From Chloroflexota bacterium (lineage in GTDB: Bacteria > Chloroflexota > Anaerolineae > B4-G1): a stretch of 8,079 nt of DNA. Shown in pieces: positions 1 through 5,396 of this stretch. The notes below the pieces were generated by a model. The model was not told the DNA's origin and did not search any database. It saw nothing but the letters and a program-made list of their open reading frames with translations. Numbering within the stretch: the first letter of the stretch is position 1; the number at the start of each line of letters is the position of its first letter. Both the position numbers and the translations under genes were made by a program. Location: NCBI GenBank assembly GCA_003648085.1, contig QMOC01000091.1, positions 1-8,079 on the forward strand. The letters are read 5' to 3'.

Positions 1-384
1 GCCCCAAAGGTGCAATCGGTCGAGGACGGGGCGGGTGTTCTTGCTGGCCGAGCCGACGCCGATTTTGATCCCCGCCTGTCGCAGTTCCTTCAGTAACTCC
101 AGCGCGCCGGGCAGGATGTCGGCGGGTGTCATCTGCTCGATGGACTCGACGTAGTAACGGTTCTTGCGCGCCATCCACTCCTGCATCTGCTCCTCGGTGG
201 CGGGGCGGCCGTTCAACAGCAGTTCGAGGGAGCGGCGGCGGGACACGCCGCGCAGCGGTTCGTTGCGTTTGCGGTCGAACGGGATGCCCAGTTCGTCGGC
301 CAGCCGCTTCCAGCCGCGATAGTGGTACTCCGCCGTGTCGGTCAGGACGCCGTCGAGATCGAAGATGATCGCTTTAATCTTCAC
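1..384 (-). CDS. pgmB: Beta-phosphoglucomutase, HAD superfamily (3' end cut by window)
   Basis: Isomerises beta-glucose 1-phosphate to glucose 6-phosphate in the cytoplasm, usually after phosphorolysis of maltose, trehalose or related sugars. The 128 visible residues carry the HAD nucleophile motif [12 protein letters not shown] (Asp9 nucleophile, Asp11 general acid/base) followed by [10 protein letters not shown], then the cap-domain motif RGVSRRRS (Arg49), and the core phosphate-binding segment GSASKN at residues 111-116. These match the family order seen in the Lactococcus enzyme. About 90 C-terminal residues should lie beyond base 1. The start is GTG at 384-382, with a GGGGGAT ribosome-binding site about 6-8 nt upstream. 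The sulfatase-like stub stops one base before this GTG, so translation is probably coupled, and both share the promoter at 593-621. The HAD family and the PGM subfamily are clear; the natural sugar pathway is not visible. Confidence 0.9.
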   Translation of the reverse strand, partial: MKIKAIIFDLDGVLTDTAEYHYRGWKRLADELGIPFDRKRNEPLRGVSRRRSLELLLNGRPATEEQMQEWMARKNRYYVESIEQMTPADILPGALELLKELRQAGIKIGVGSASKNTRPVLDRLHLWG

Positions 385-385
385 T

Positions 386-529
386 TCAGCATCCCCCTAC
401 GCTGCCGATCCCTGCAGACTGCGCGGCCAATCGGTCAATGTTGGGCGTCTGCACCGGACTCCGGTCCCCCACATAGAAACTGATGTGATCCTGCCGCAGT
501 GAGTCAATGACGATGAAAATGATGTTCAC
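386..529 (-). pseudogene. Sulfatase/alkaline-phosphatase superfamily N-terminal stub
   Basis: A 47-codon reading frame from GTG (529) to TGA (388-386). It begins NIIFIVIDSLRQDHISFY and continues with TPNIDRLAAQ. This is the standard opening of sulfatases and related metal-dependent hydrolases: a first beta strand ending in a metal-binding Asp, an LRxDH segment, then TPNID(R/A)LA. Full members are about 450-500 residues, and their catalytic Cys/Ser (formylglycine) or Thr lies shortly after this point. That nucleophile and the rest of the enzyme are missing. After about residue 38 the frame reads unrelated residues and stops one base before the pgmB GTG. I infer a large deletion that joined the start of a sulfatase gene to pgmB. 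It could still act as a short leader ORF coupling ribosomes into pgmB. No search was run; the assignment rests on the motif pattern. Confidence 0.62.
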
Positions 530-592
530 TATGTCCCCTTCTACATTGATCCTGGACTCCCGCGAACAGTTCGACTGCTTCCTTTAGCCGCT

Positions 593-621
593 ATTGTAGC
601 CGATATACTCTGAGAGGTCAA
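593..621 (-). promoter_or_regulatory. Sigma70-type promoter for sulfatase stub and pgmB
   Basis: On the minus strand there is a TTGACC -35 (621-616), a 17-nt spacer and a TACAAT -10 (598-593). Transcription would start near 586, leaving a leader of about 57 nt before the stub's GTG. It diverges from the PadR promoter at 680-708, so the two -35 boxes lie about 60 bp apart back to back. Both promoters may therefore answer to PadR; that regulatory link is inference. Confidence 0.6.
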
Positions 622-679
622 TCTCTTCTTCCACTACCCGAACTCACCAAGGAACTGACCTCCGGCCCCCAAAGTAGGC

Positions 680-708
680 TTGACAAATTGACCGAGATAT
701 GCTATTCT
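680..708 (+). promoter_or_regulatory. Sigma70-type promoter for the PadR gene
   Basis: TTGACA at 680-685, a 17-nt spacer and TATTCT at 703-708: a full consensus -35 and a 5/6 -10. Transcription would start near 715. That excludes the in-frame GTG at 710 as the usual translation start and favours the ATG at 749. Confidence 0.68.
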
Positions 709-720
709 AGTGTTAGACTA
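708..720. promoter_or_regulatory. Imperfect 13-bp palindrome at the PadR transcription start (possible operator)
   Basis: TAGTGTTAGACTA has complementary ends (TAGT/ACTA) and matching T/A positions inside, and it abuts the -10 box, covering the likely +1. PadR proteins are dimers that usually repress their own promoters through short palindromes near the start site, so this is the best operator candidate here. The motif is short and could be chance. Confidence 0.25.
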
Positions 721-748
721 TTTCATTGCTACAGCAAAAGCGAGTACA

Positions 749-1279
749 ATGACGAACGCAGAGTTGGCTATTCTAAGCCTCGTCGCCGAACAGCCCCGCC
801 ACGGTTACGAGATTGAACAGGTGATCGAGGAGCGCGGGATGCGGGAGTGGACGGAGATTGGTTTCTCCTCCATCTACTATCTGCTCAAGAAACTGGAGCG
901 AGAGGGGCTGATCGAGGGGCAGTTGGAGACGGCTGAGCGCGGCCCGGCACGCAAAGTCTACCGTATTACACCGGCCGGGATGGAAGCGTGGCGTGCGGGT
1001 TTGCTCGAAGCACTCTCGGTGCCGCGCCGCTGCTATCAGCCGCTGCAGTTGGGGCTCGCTAACCTTCCCGGCGTACCGCCCGCTGAGGCGCTGGCAGCGC
1101 TGCGGCAATATCGTGACGCCCTGGCCGACCGACTGGCGCACGTACAGGCTCGCTGGGAGAACCGGCAGCCGCTGCCTTACTTCGTGGATGCGATGTTCGA
1201 TTACAGCGTGACGATGATCCGGGCCGAGATGGAGTGGGTCACGCGGTTTATCTCACGACTGGAGGATCAAACAGATTGA
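749..1279 (+). CDS. PadR-family transcriptional regulator
   Basis: A 176-residue DNA-binding regulator. Residues 1-80 form the PadR winged helix: TNAELAILSLVAEQPRHGYEIE (helices 1-2), SSIYYLLKKLEREGLIEG at about 40-57 (recognition helix and following strand), and the wing with RGPARKVYRITPAG at 64-77. Residues 95-170 form the helical C-terminal (Vir-like) domain that usually provides dimerisation and ligand sensing. The ATG at 749 is preferred because homologues begin at MTNAELAIL and because an in-frame upstream GTG (710) precedes the predicted transcription start. The ribosome-binding site is weak, so the mRNA may be nearly leaderless. The gene converges on and overlaps the VapC toxin gene by 13 bp. 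Targets are unknown: candidates are its own promoter, the divergent pgmB promoter, or an unlinked transporter. The family assignment is firm. Confidence 0.92.
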   Translation: MTNAELAILSLVAEQPRHGYEIEQVIEERGMREWTEIGFSSIYYLLKKLEREGLIEGQLETAERGPARKVYRITPAGMEAWRAGLLEALSVPRRCYQPLQLGLANLPGVPPAEALAALRQYRDALADRLAHVQARWENRQPLPYFVDAMFDYSVTMIRAEMEWVTRFISRLEDQTD

Positions 1280-1707
1280 TAGTCACCTAGCCATCTCACC
1301 CAGGAGAGGCTATGTTTGACTACATTGTACAGCCGCTCGTCAGCCGTCCAGAGTTCGAGGCCGAGGATTTCTGCCAGGGCCAAGTAGTGGCTATCATAAG
1401 CCTGCGGGCGATTGAACCGTTTGGCCAGTTCCCAGGCTCTCTGGTGCAGACCATCGGGGTAAAGCAGTCTCACGCCGAGAAAGTGAAAGGCTTTGAACAT
1501 CAGTTCGGCCTCCTCAGGCGACACCAGTCCGCGATGCATCCTGTTGCAGATCACCGACGTCCCTTCGAAGGCGAGCAGGGGTGGAGCGACGATTTCCACG
1601 TCTGCGTCTACCCAGGCGTCCCACAGATGTTGAGCCTTGGGGCTGTCTTCCTCGACGAGTACCAGTTTGAGGGCCAGATTGGCGTCAATGCACACCTGCG
1701 AGTTCAA
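1267..1707 (-). CDS. vapC: VapC-like PIN-domain toxin ribonuclease
   Basis: A 146-residue PIN-domain protein, probably an Mg-dependent RNase toxin held inactive by the upstream antitoxin. The four acidic active-site residues sit where the family places them: Asp8 in VCIDANLALKLVL, Glu48 in PPLLAFEGTSVICN, Asp105 in AYDSHYLALAE and Asp123 in LWTADERLYN. The length is normal for VapC. The start is TTG at 1707, supported by an AGGAG site 7 nt upstream; a GTG four codons downstream (1695) is the alternative. It overlaps the end of the antitoxin gene by 23 nt, the usual coupled TA order with the antitoxin first. Its 3' end overlaps the convergent PadR gene by 13 bp. A longer opposite-strand frame over this gene shows no family motifs. 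VapC enzymes commonly cut tRNA or rRNA; the target here cannot be told. Confidence 0.9.
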   Translation of the reverse strand: MNSQVCIDANLALKLVLVEEDSPKAQHLWDAWVDADVEIVAPPLLAFEGTSVICNRMHRGLVSPEEAELMFKAFHFLGVRLLYPDGLHQRAWELAKRFNRPQAYDSHYLALAEILGLELWTADERLYNVVKHSLSWVRWLGDYQSV

Positions 1708-2011
1708 GGTCTCTCTCCTCTCTTAACCTGCGCAAATCTTCAGCGACGTCGGAAAAGGGGACCCCGCCGCGACGAGCGAGGGTCATCTCCCGCACAGCCT
1801 GGGCCATGGCCAGGGCCGCTTTCCGCTGGGTGCGGGAGGGGGGAGAGGTTGTGCTTTCCAGTGCCTCCAACTTCTGCAGGTCTTCGATACTCACCAAGGC
1901 GGCCTTGGGTTTGCCTCTCGAGGTCAGGATGATCCGTTCCCGACCAAAGGCCACGCGGTTGACAATGGTTGAGATGCTGCGCTTGATCTCGGCGATACCT
2001 ACTGTGTTCAT
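1685..2011 (-). CDS. Phd/YefM-type antitoxin of the VapC toxin
   Basis: A 108-residue antitoxin. The N-terminal half is a Phd/YefM DNA-binding and dimerisation domain: TVGIAEIKRSISTIVNRVA, then RIILTSRGKPKAALVSIEDLQKLE. The C-terminal part (from about residue 58) is charged and largely helical, including AALAMAQAVREMTLAR and AEDLRRLREERDLELAG, as expected of a toxin-wrapping tail. The ATG at 2011 is chosen because GGAG lies 9 nt upstream and because the longer frame back to TTG 2077 would begin inside the -35 box. Pairing of a Phd-type antitoxin with a PIN toxin is common. The TA complex probably represses its own promoter at 2049-2077, though this is family knowledge rather than something seen here. 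A VapB-style symbol is avoided because the fold is Phd. Confidence 0.88.
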   Translation of the reverse strand: MNTVGIAEIKRSISTIVNRVAFGRERIILTSRGKPKAALVSIEDLQKLEALESTTSPPSRTQRKAALAMAQAVREMTLARRGGVPFSDVAEDLRRLREERDLELAGVH

Positions 2012-2035
2012 AGGTTCTAACTCCGTGACTATAAT
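2007..2035 (+). promoter_or_regulatory. Possible plus-strand promoter facing the TA promoter
   Basis: TTCATA (2007-2012, four of six consensus bases), a 17-nt spacer and a perfect TATAAT (2030-2035). It would start near 2042 and run into the truncated GyrI-like gene. Its -35 lies over the antitoxin start codon, which is unusual, so it may instead be half of an operator. Confidence 0.35.
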
Positions 2036-2048
2036 GGTGACAATGGGA

Positions 2049-2077
2049 ATTATATCTCCATTCTCAATTCTCGTCAA
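2049..2077 (-). promoter_or_regulatory. Promoter of the toxin-antitoxin operon
   Basis: On the minus strand, TTGACG (2077-2072), a 17-nt spacer and a perfect TATAAT (2054-2049). Transcription would start near 2042, giving a leader of about 30 nt before the antitoxin ATG. The -10 forms an inverted repeat with the plus-strand TATAAT at 2030-2035 (6-bp arms, 13-nt gap), and GTGAC is directly repeated at 2025-2029 and 2037-2041. Either could be the site bound by the antitoxin complex. Confidence 0.72.
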
Positions 2078-2088
2078 TATGTCCAGGA

Positions 2089-2436
2089 ATGAACTTCTGG
2101 AGGAAGGAGTGGAACTGGAAACTGATGCTCCGCCAGCCCGAATTCATCACCCGCGAGATGGTCGAGGAGGTTAAGCCGGAGGTGCGGGCCAACAAGAGGT
2201 TGGACGAGGCGCTGAACGTAGAGTTCGAGGCCTATGACGAGGGGCTATCGGCACAGGTCATGCACATCGGCCCCTTCGAGGAGGAGGGGGCGACCATCGC
2301 CCGGCTACATCAGTTCATCCAGGAAAACGGTTATGAACCACACGGCCTGCACCACGAAATCTACCTGACGGATGCCCGCAAGGTGCCGCCGGAGAAACTG
2401 CGGACGATCATCCGGCAGCAAATCAGGAAGGCTTAA
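2089..2436 (+). pseudogene. GyrI-like small-molecule-binding protein, N-terminal half missing
   Basis: 115 codons encode the C-terminal half of the GyrI-like (SOUL/SBP-fold) family that binds small molecules, including EWNWKLMLRQPEFITREM, GLSAQVMHIGPFEEEG, IARLHQFIQENGY and HHEIYLTDARKVPPEKLR. Full standalone members are about 200-215 residues and carry a further N-terminal half. Homology here seems to begin within a few codons of the first ATG (2089). The DNA upstream is the TA promoter and antitoxin, not the missing half. The ribosome-binding site for 2089 is poor; AAGGAG at 2102-2107 could serve the ATG at 2125 only at long spacing. I infer a 5' deletion or replacement associated with the TA module. 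An alternative is a genuine short protein, but a half-fold would be odd. The TAA stop is in its normal place for the family. Confidence 0.72.
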
Positions 2437-2484
2437 GGAGGCGTATTTGTTTACTGCCTCATTGGCTGGTGCAACGGATGGACG

Positions 2485-2502
2485 GCGGATAAACGGATGA
2501 GA
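2485..2502 (+). repeat. CGGAT-rich repeat, left copy
   Basis: GCGGATAAACGGATGAGA. The complement of 2711-2729 reads GCGGATGAGAAACGGATAA, which is the same text with a 3-nt insertion and about one substitution. A third CGGATG lies just upstream at 2475-2480. It resembles dispersed CGGAT-type intergenic repeats rather than a coding remnant; that likeness is from memory and was not tested. Confidence 0.4.
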
Positions 2503-2710
2503 TGACCGTCCTTATCATCATTGGCTCGGTGCGGCGATTTTGCCGCCGGACACTTTTCGAGCAGGGGTATCACCGTGGGATATGCTTCGCTCCTCAGCCC
2601 GGGCCGCTACTCCCTCGACGTTTACCTTCCCATCTAGATACGCCCTCGGCAAAAGTGCCCGCCGGAGAATGCAGTGATTCCGGAGGTTGCAATGTCGGAA
2701 GGCTATCCGC

Positions 2711-2729
2711 TTATCCGTTTCTCATCCGC
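2711..2729 (-). repeat. CGGAT-rich repeat, right copy (inverted)
   Basis: Read on the minus strand it matches the left copy at 2485-2502 apart from a 3-nt insertion and a substitution. The next bases on that strand continue GCGGAT, so the unit may be tandem here. It lies only about 30 bp before the start codon of the BtrH-like gene. Confidence 0.4.
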
Positions 2730-2761
2730 TGCCCCGGTAAACAGATACAAGGAGGCAAAAG

Positions 2762-3787
2762 ATGACACTCCAACCACTGGAAGGCTTCAAGTCGCTGAAA
2801 ACGCACCACTGCGTCACCGGCTCGATGCGCCACGTCTACGTCTACAACGACCATCCCATCAGCGAGGAGATGCTGCTGGGGCTGGGCGCAGGGGTCGGGT
2901 TCGTCTACTGGCATCAGAAGGGACAGCCGCCCTTCATCGGCGGACGCGCCAACTTTGAGCGGCCCGGCGTAGAGGGATTGGAGAAGACCGCCGGGAGGCG
3001 CACCGGTGTGGTGGTCGAATCGTACACCACCTCCAGCGCGCGCAAGGCGGAGCAGACACTGCTTGCAATGCTCGACGCAGGCCAGCCGGTGATGATCCAC
3101 TGCGATATGGGTTTCCTGCCCTACTTTGATCTTCCGGAAGGATACCACTTTGGGGCGCACGTCGTCGTCGTCGCCGGGTATGATCCCGAAACCCGCCAGG
3201 TGCTCATTGCCGACCGTGACCGAGGACTGCACCCGGTTTCAATGGAGGACCTGGAAAGGGCGCGTGGCTCCACCTACAAGCCCTTCCCGCCCAGGCACAA
3301 GTGGTATACCTTCGACTTCAGCGACAAGCGCCAGCCGGGCGCCTGCGAGGTGCGAGAGGCTATCGCCGAGCAGGCGAAGGGAATGTTGGAGCCACCCATC
3401 AGCAACTTCGGTATCAAGGGTATCCGCAAGGCAGCCAAACGCGCGCTCAAATGGCCCGACCTGATGGACGAGGACATGCTGCGCTTCACACTCTTTAACG
3501 CCTTCGTCTTCATTGACGCGACGGGCGGCACCGGCGGCGGCCTCTTCCGCTACATGTTCAGCCGCTTCCTGCGCGAAGCCGCCGAAATCACGGGAGACAC
3601 CCGCCTGAACGAGAGCGCCGATGAGTTCCAGTACATCGGCGACAGGTGGCAAGAGGTCGCGGAAATCTTCAAGCGGGGATGGAAGGCCGCAGACCCGGTC
3701 GCTGCGCTTGCGGAGACGACGGCCCCGCTGATGGAGTTGGCCGATCTGGAGAAGGCGGCGTGGGGGCGATTGCGGACGTTGGTGTAG
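2762..3787 (+). CDS. BtrH N-terminal domain / DUF4872 protein
   Basis: A 341-residue cytoplasmic protein of the BtrH type. Butirosin BtrH is a cysteine-peptidase-like acyltransferase that moves an aminoacyl side chain from a carrier protein to an aminoglycoside. The N-terminal domain (about 10-160) shows THHCVTGSMRHVY with the candidate nucleophile Cys17, a GLGAGVGFVYW segment at 40-50, HFGAHVVVVAGYD with candidate catalytic His133, and VLIADRD at 148-153. The C-terminal part (about 200-341) is the helical DUF4872 region and includes a glycine-rich TGGTGGGLFRYMF. The ATG at 2762 has an excellent AAGGAGG site 6 nt upstream. No carrier protein, glycosyltransferase or resistance gene is adjacent, so an antibiotic role is unsupported. 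Many free-standing homologues have no known function. The domain call is firm; the reaction is not. Confidence 0.82.
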   Translation: MTLQPLEGFKSLKTHHCVTGSMRHVYVYNDHPISEEMLLGLGAGVGFVYWHQKGQPPFIGGRANFERPGVEGLEKTAGRRTGVVVESYTTSSARKAEQTLLAMLDAGQPVMIHCDMGFLPYFDLPEGYHFGAHVVVVAGYDPETRQVLIADRDRGLHPVSMEDLERARGSTYKPFPPRHKWYTFDFSDKRQPGACEVREAIAEQAKGMLEPPISNFGIKGIRKAAKRALKWPDLMDEDMLRFTLFNAFVFIDATGGTGGGLFRYMFSRFLREAAEITGDTRLNESADEFQYIGDRWQEVAEIFKRGWKAADPVAALAETTAPLMELADLEKAAWGRLRTLV

Positions 3788-3840
3788 CAAGGGAGCAGTG
3801 GGGGCCTCGGGCGGCAGGGGTGCCAAAGCGCTGCCGTTAC

Positions 3841-3906
3841 CTCCCATCCGTGCGTTGGTGGCGTCGAGCACTTATGATAGTCCGCCCGGCGAGTGATGGG
3901 AGTTTT
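3841..3906 (+). terminator. Long-loop inverted repeat with T-tract after the BtrH-like gene
   Basis: CTCCCATC (3841-3848) is an exact complement of GATGGGAG (3895-3902), which is followed directly by TTTT. The 46-nt interior contains a small GTGC/GCAC stem. A smaller CGGCAG/CTGCCG hairpin lies just before, at 3812-3836. It could be a weak first terminator or a structured 3' untranslated element; the large loop makes it less convincing than the hairpin at 3916-3966. Confidence 0.35.
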
Positions 3907-3915
3907 GCAGGAAGC

Positions 3916-3966
3916 AACCGGCTGACCAACGCGGAGCGCGATCCGCCTGGTCAGCCGGTTCTTTTT
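3916..3966 (+). terminator. Strong intrinsic terminator
   Basis: AACCGGCTGACCA (3916-3928) pairs perfectly over 13 bp with TGGTCAGCCGGTT (3948-3960). An inner GCGGA/TCCGC stem caps the hairpin, and CTTTTTG follows at 3961. The T-tract is only on the plus strand, so it ends transcripts from the BtrH-like gene about 130 nt past its stop. Confidence 0.88.
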
Positions 3967-4003
3967 GCCCAGGACTGTATGGTGAGTTTATCCCTCGGCT
4001 AAC

Positions 4004-4019
4004 GCCGTTTGTTTACGGC
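4004..4019 (-). terminator. Weak hairpin after the alpha-oxoamine synthase gene
   Basis: On the minus strand GCCGT and ACGGC form a 5-bp stem with a 6-nt loop, 8 nt past the stop codon of the synthase gene. No U-tract follows, so it may only protect the 3' end. Confidence 0.25.
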
Positions 4020-4027
4020 AGCGGTGG

Positions 4028-5209
4028 CTAGATCACCCCCAGTTCCCTCCCCACCTGGGCGAATTTCTCCAGGCCATAGTCCAGGTCATCACGGCTGAGC
4101 ATAGCGGAGACCATCACCCGGATGCGGGCCATTCCCCTGGGCACGGTGGGGAAGCCAATGGCCATCGCGAACACCCCCTCCTCGAAGAGGCGGCGGCTGA
4201 ACTCCTGGGCCAGTTTAGCCTCCCCTAGCATCACCGGCGTGATGGGGGTCACGCTCTTGCCCGTGTCGAAGCCCAGGTTCTTCATCTCGCCCTTGAAGTA
4301 GTGGGTGTTTTCCCAGAGGCGGTCCACCAGTTCGGTGGATTCAGAGAGCACCTCGACGGAGGCCAGGCAGGCGGCGGTGTCGGCGGCGGTGACGGCGTTG
4401 GAGAAGAGGAAGGGGCGGGCTTTCTGCCGCAGGTAGTCCACCACCACTTTTTTGCCGGAGATCATCCCACCGACAACGCCGAAGGCCTTAGAAAAAGTAC
4501 CAATCTCCAGATCGAACTTGCCGTGCAGGCCGAAGTGATCCACGATGCCTCGACCCCCTCGGCCCAGCACCCCCTCGGCGTGGGCATCGTCCACCATCGT
4601 CATCAGCCCGTACCGCTCCGCCACTTCATAGATCTTGTCCAGCGGGGCCACGTCGCCGTCCATTGAGAAGACCCCGTCGGTGATGACCATGCCACGGCGG
4701 TAGTCGGACAGATGCTCCTTGACTTTGGCCTCCAGGTCGAGGGGGTCGCAGTGCTCATAGACAATGACCTTGGCCCGGCTGAGCCGACAGCCGTCAATGA
4801 TGGAGGCATGGTTGAGGCGGTCGGAGAAGATGACGTCTTCCCGGCCCACCAGCGGGGGGATGGCGGCCTGGTTGGCGCAGAAGCCGGACTGGACGTAGAG
4901 GGCATCCTCCACGCCCTTGAACTCCGCCAACTTTCGCTCCAATTCCACATGCAGGGTGAGGGTGCCAGCGATGGAGCGCACCGCCGTAGGGCCAACTCCG
5001 AAGCGATCCAGCGCTTCGTGGGCTGCCTGCACCAGGCGCGGGTCGTTGGCCAACCCCAGATAGTTGTTGGTGCATAGGTTAAGTACCTTCTTGCCATCCA
5101 CTGTCATCCAGGCACCGGGAGGTGAGTCTATGGTGCGCAGGTGGATGAACAGGCCGGCCTCCTTCAACGCGGCCATGTCTTCGCGGATGAAGTTGAATTT
5201 GCCTTCCAT
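4028..5209 (-). CDS. kbl: Glycine C-acetyltransferase / alpha-oxoamine synthase (PLP)
   Basis: A PLP-dependent fold-type I enzyme. Numbering is from the upstream ATG at 5212. The family condenses an acyl-CoA with an amino acid; here the likeliest reaction is acetyl-CoA plus glycine giving 2-amino-3-ketobutyrate, which links to threonine breakdown. Visible landmarks are [13 protein letters not shown] near residue 50, His135 in [11 protein letters not shown] (ring stacking), VDDAHAEG at 207-214 (Asp208 and His211 around the cofactor) and the Schiff-base Lys242 in [12 protein letters not shown]. The length, about 393, is typical. The second ATG (5209) is preferred: AGGAGG lies 5 nt upstream of it but only 2 nt from the ATG at 5212. 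[15 protein letters not shown] replaces the GSVRFICGT-like segment I associate with Escherichia Kbl, so a broader KBL/BioF activity like the Thermus alpha-oxoamine synthase is possible. No threonine dehydrogenase gene is in the window. Confidence 0.88.
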   Translation of the reverse strand: MEGKFNFIREDMAALKEAGLFIHLRTIDSPPGAWMTVDGKKVLNLCTNNYLGLANDPRLVQAAHEALDRFGVGPTAVRSIAGTLTLHVELERKLAEFKGVEDALYVQSGFCANQAAIPPLVGREDVIFSDRLNHASIIDGCRLSRAKVIVYEHCDPLDLEAKVKEHLSDYRRGMVITDGVFSMDGDVAPLDKIYEVAERYGLMTMVDDAHAEGVLGRGGRGIVDHFGLHGKFDLEIGTFSKAFGVVGGMISGKKVVVDYLRQKARPFLFSNAVTAADTAACLASVEVLSESTELVDRLWENTHYFKGEMKNLGFDTGKSVTPITPVMLGEAKLAQEFSRRLFEEGVFAMAIGFPTVPRGMARIRVMVSAMLSRDDLDYGLEKFAQVGRELGVI

Positions 5210-5259
5210 CATTCCCTCCTCATTTAAGATTTGTGGCGTAGGAGCAGACCCTCAAAGTT

Positions 5260-5288
5260 ACTATACCACACCCAAGACTAAAAGGCAA
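5260..5288 (-). promoter_or_regulatory. Promoter of the alpha-oxoamine synthase gene
   Basis: On the minus strand, TTGCCT (5288-5283), a 17-nt spacer and TATAGT (5265-5260). A TG one base before the -10 gives an extended -10 (TGGTATAGT). The leader would be about 40 nt. It diverges from the promoter at 5362-5390. Confidence 0.55.
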
Positions 5289-5361
5289 AAACTGGGGCAC
5301 CACAGAACGCTCCGCCCGAACCATCGCCCCGCTCCTCCTGCCCTATGGCGGCATAACTTCT

Positions 5362-5390
5362 TTGACATCATCTCTCTTTCGATGTATACT
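5362..5390 (+). promoter_or_regulatory. Near-consensus promoter upstream of the structured leader
   Basis: TTGACA at 5362-5367, exactly 17 nt, then TATACT at 5385-5390. This is the best promoter in the window by eye. Transcription would start near 5397, about 175 nt before the first start codon downstream. Confidence 0.75.
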
Positions 5391-5396
5391 TGTCTC

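Larger units (their letters stand above)
2437..2761. other. Gene-free spacer before the BtrH-like gene
   Basis: This 325-bp stretch has no reading frame with recognisable motifs or good start signals. It holds an inverted pair of CGGAT-rich repeats (listed separately), a short GCGGC/GCCGC hairpin at 2531-2546 without a usable U-tract, and a strong ribosome-binding site, AAGGAGG, at 2749-2755 for the next gene. I could not find a convincing promoter, although the downstream gene should need one. Confidence 0.5.

Noticed and set aside
126..368. Short Arg/Ser-rich frame on the plus strand over pgmB.
   Set aside because: Its composition is that of a GC-rich shadow frame, while the minus strand has the full HAD motif set.
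1257..1284. Short inverted repeats (ATCAA/TTGAT, GACT/AGTC) at the PadR-VapC junction as a bidirectional terminator.
   Set aside because: The arms are 4-5 bp, interrupted and AT-rich, with no U-tract on either strand.
1312..1932. Open frame of 206 codons on the plus strand across the toxin and antitoxin genes.
   Set aside because: It shows no family motifs, and the opposite strand carries all four PIN active-site acids and a Phd domain with proper start signals.
2438..2460. GAGGC/GCCTC inverted repeat just after the GyrI-like fragment as a terminator.
   Set aside because: It has only five base pairs, a 13-nt loop and no T-tract.
3239..3871. Open frame of 210 codons antisense to the BtrH-like gene.
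   Set aside because: No motif or ribosome-binding site is present, and the sense strand is a well-supported protein.
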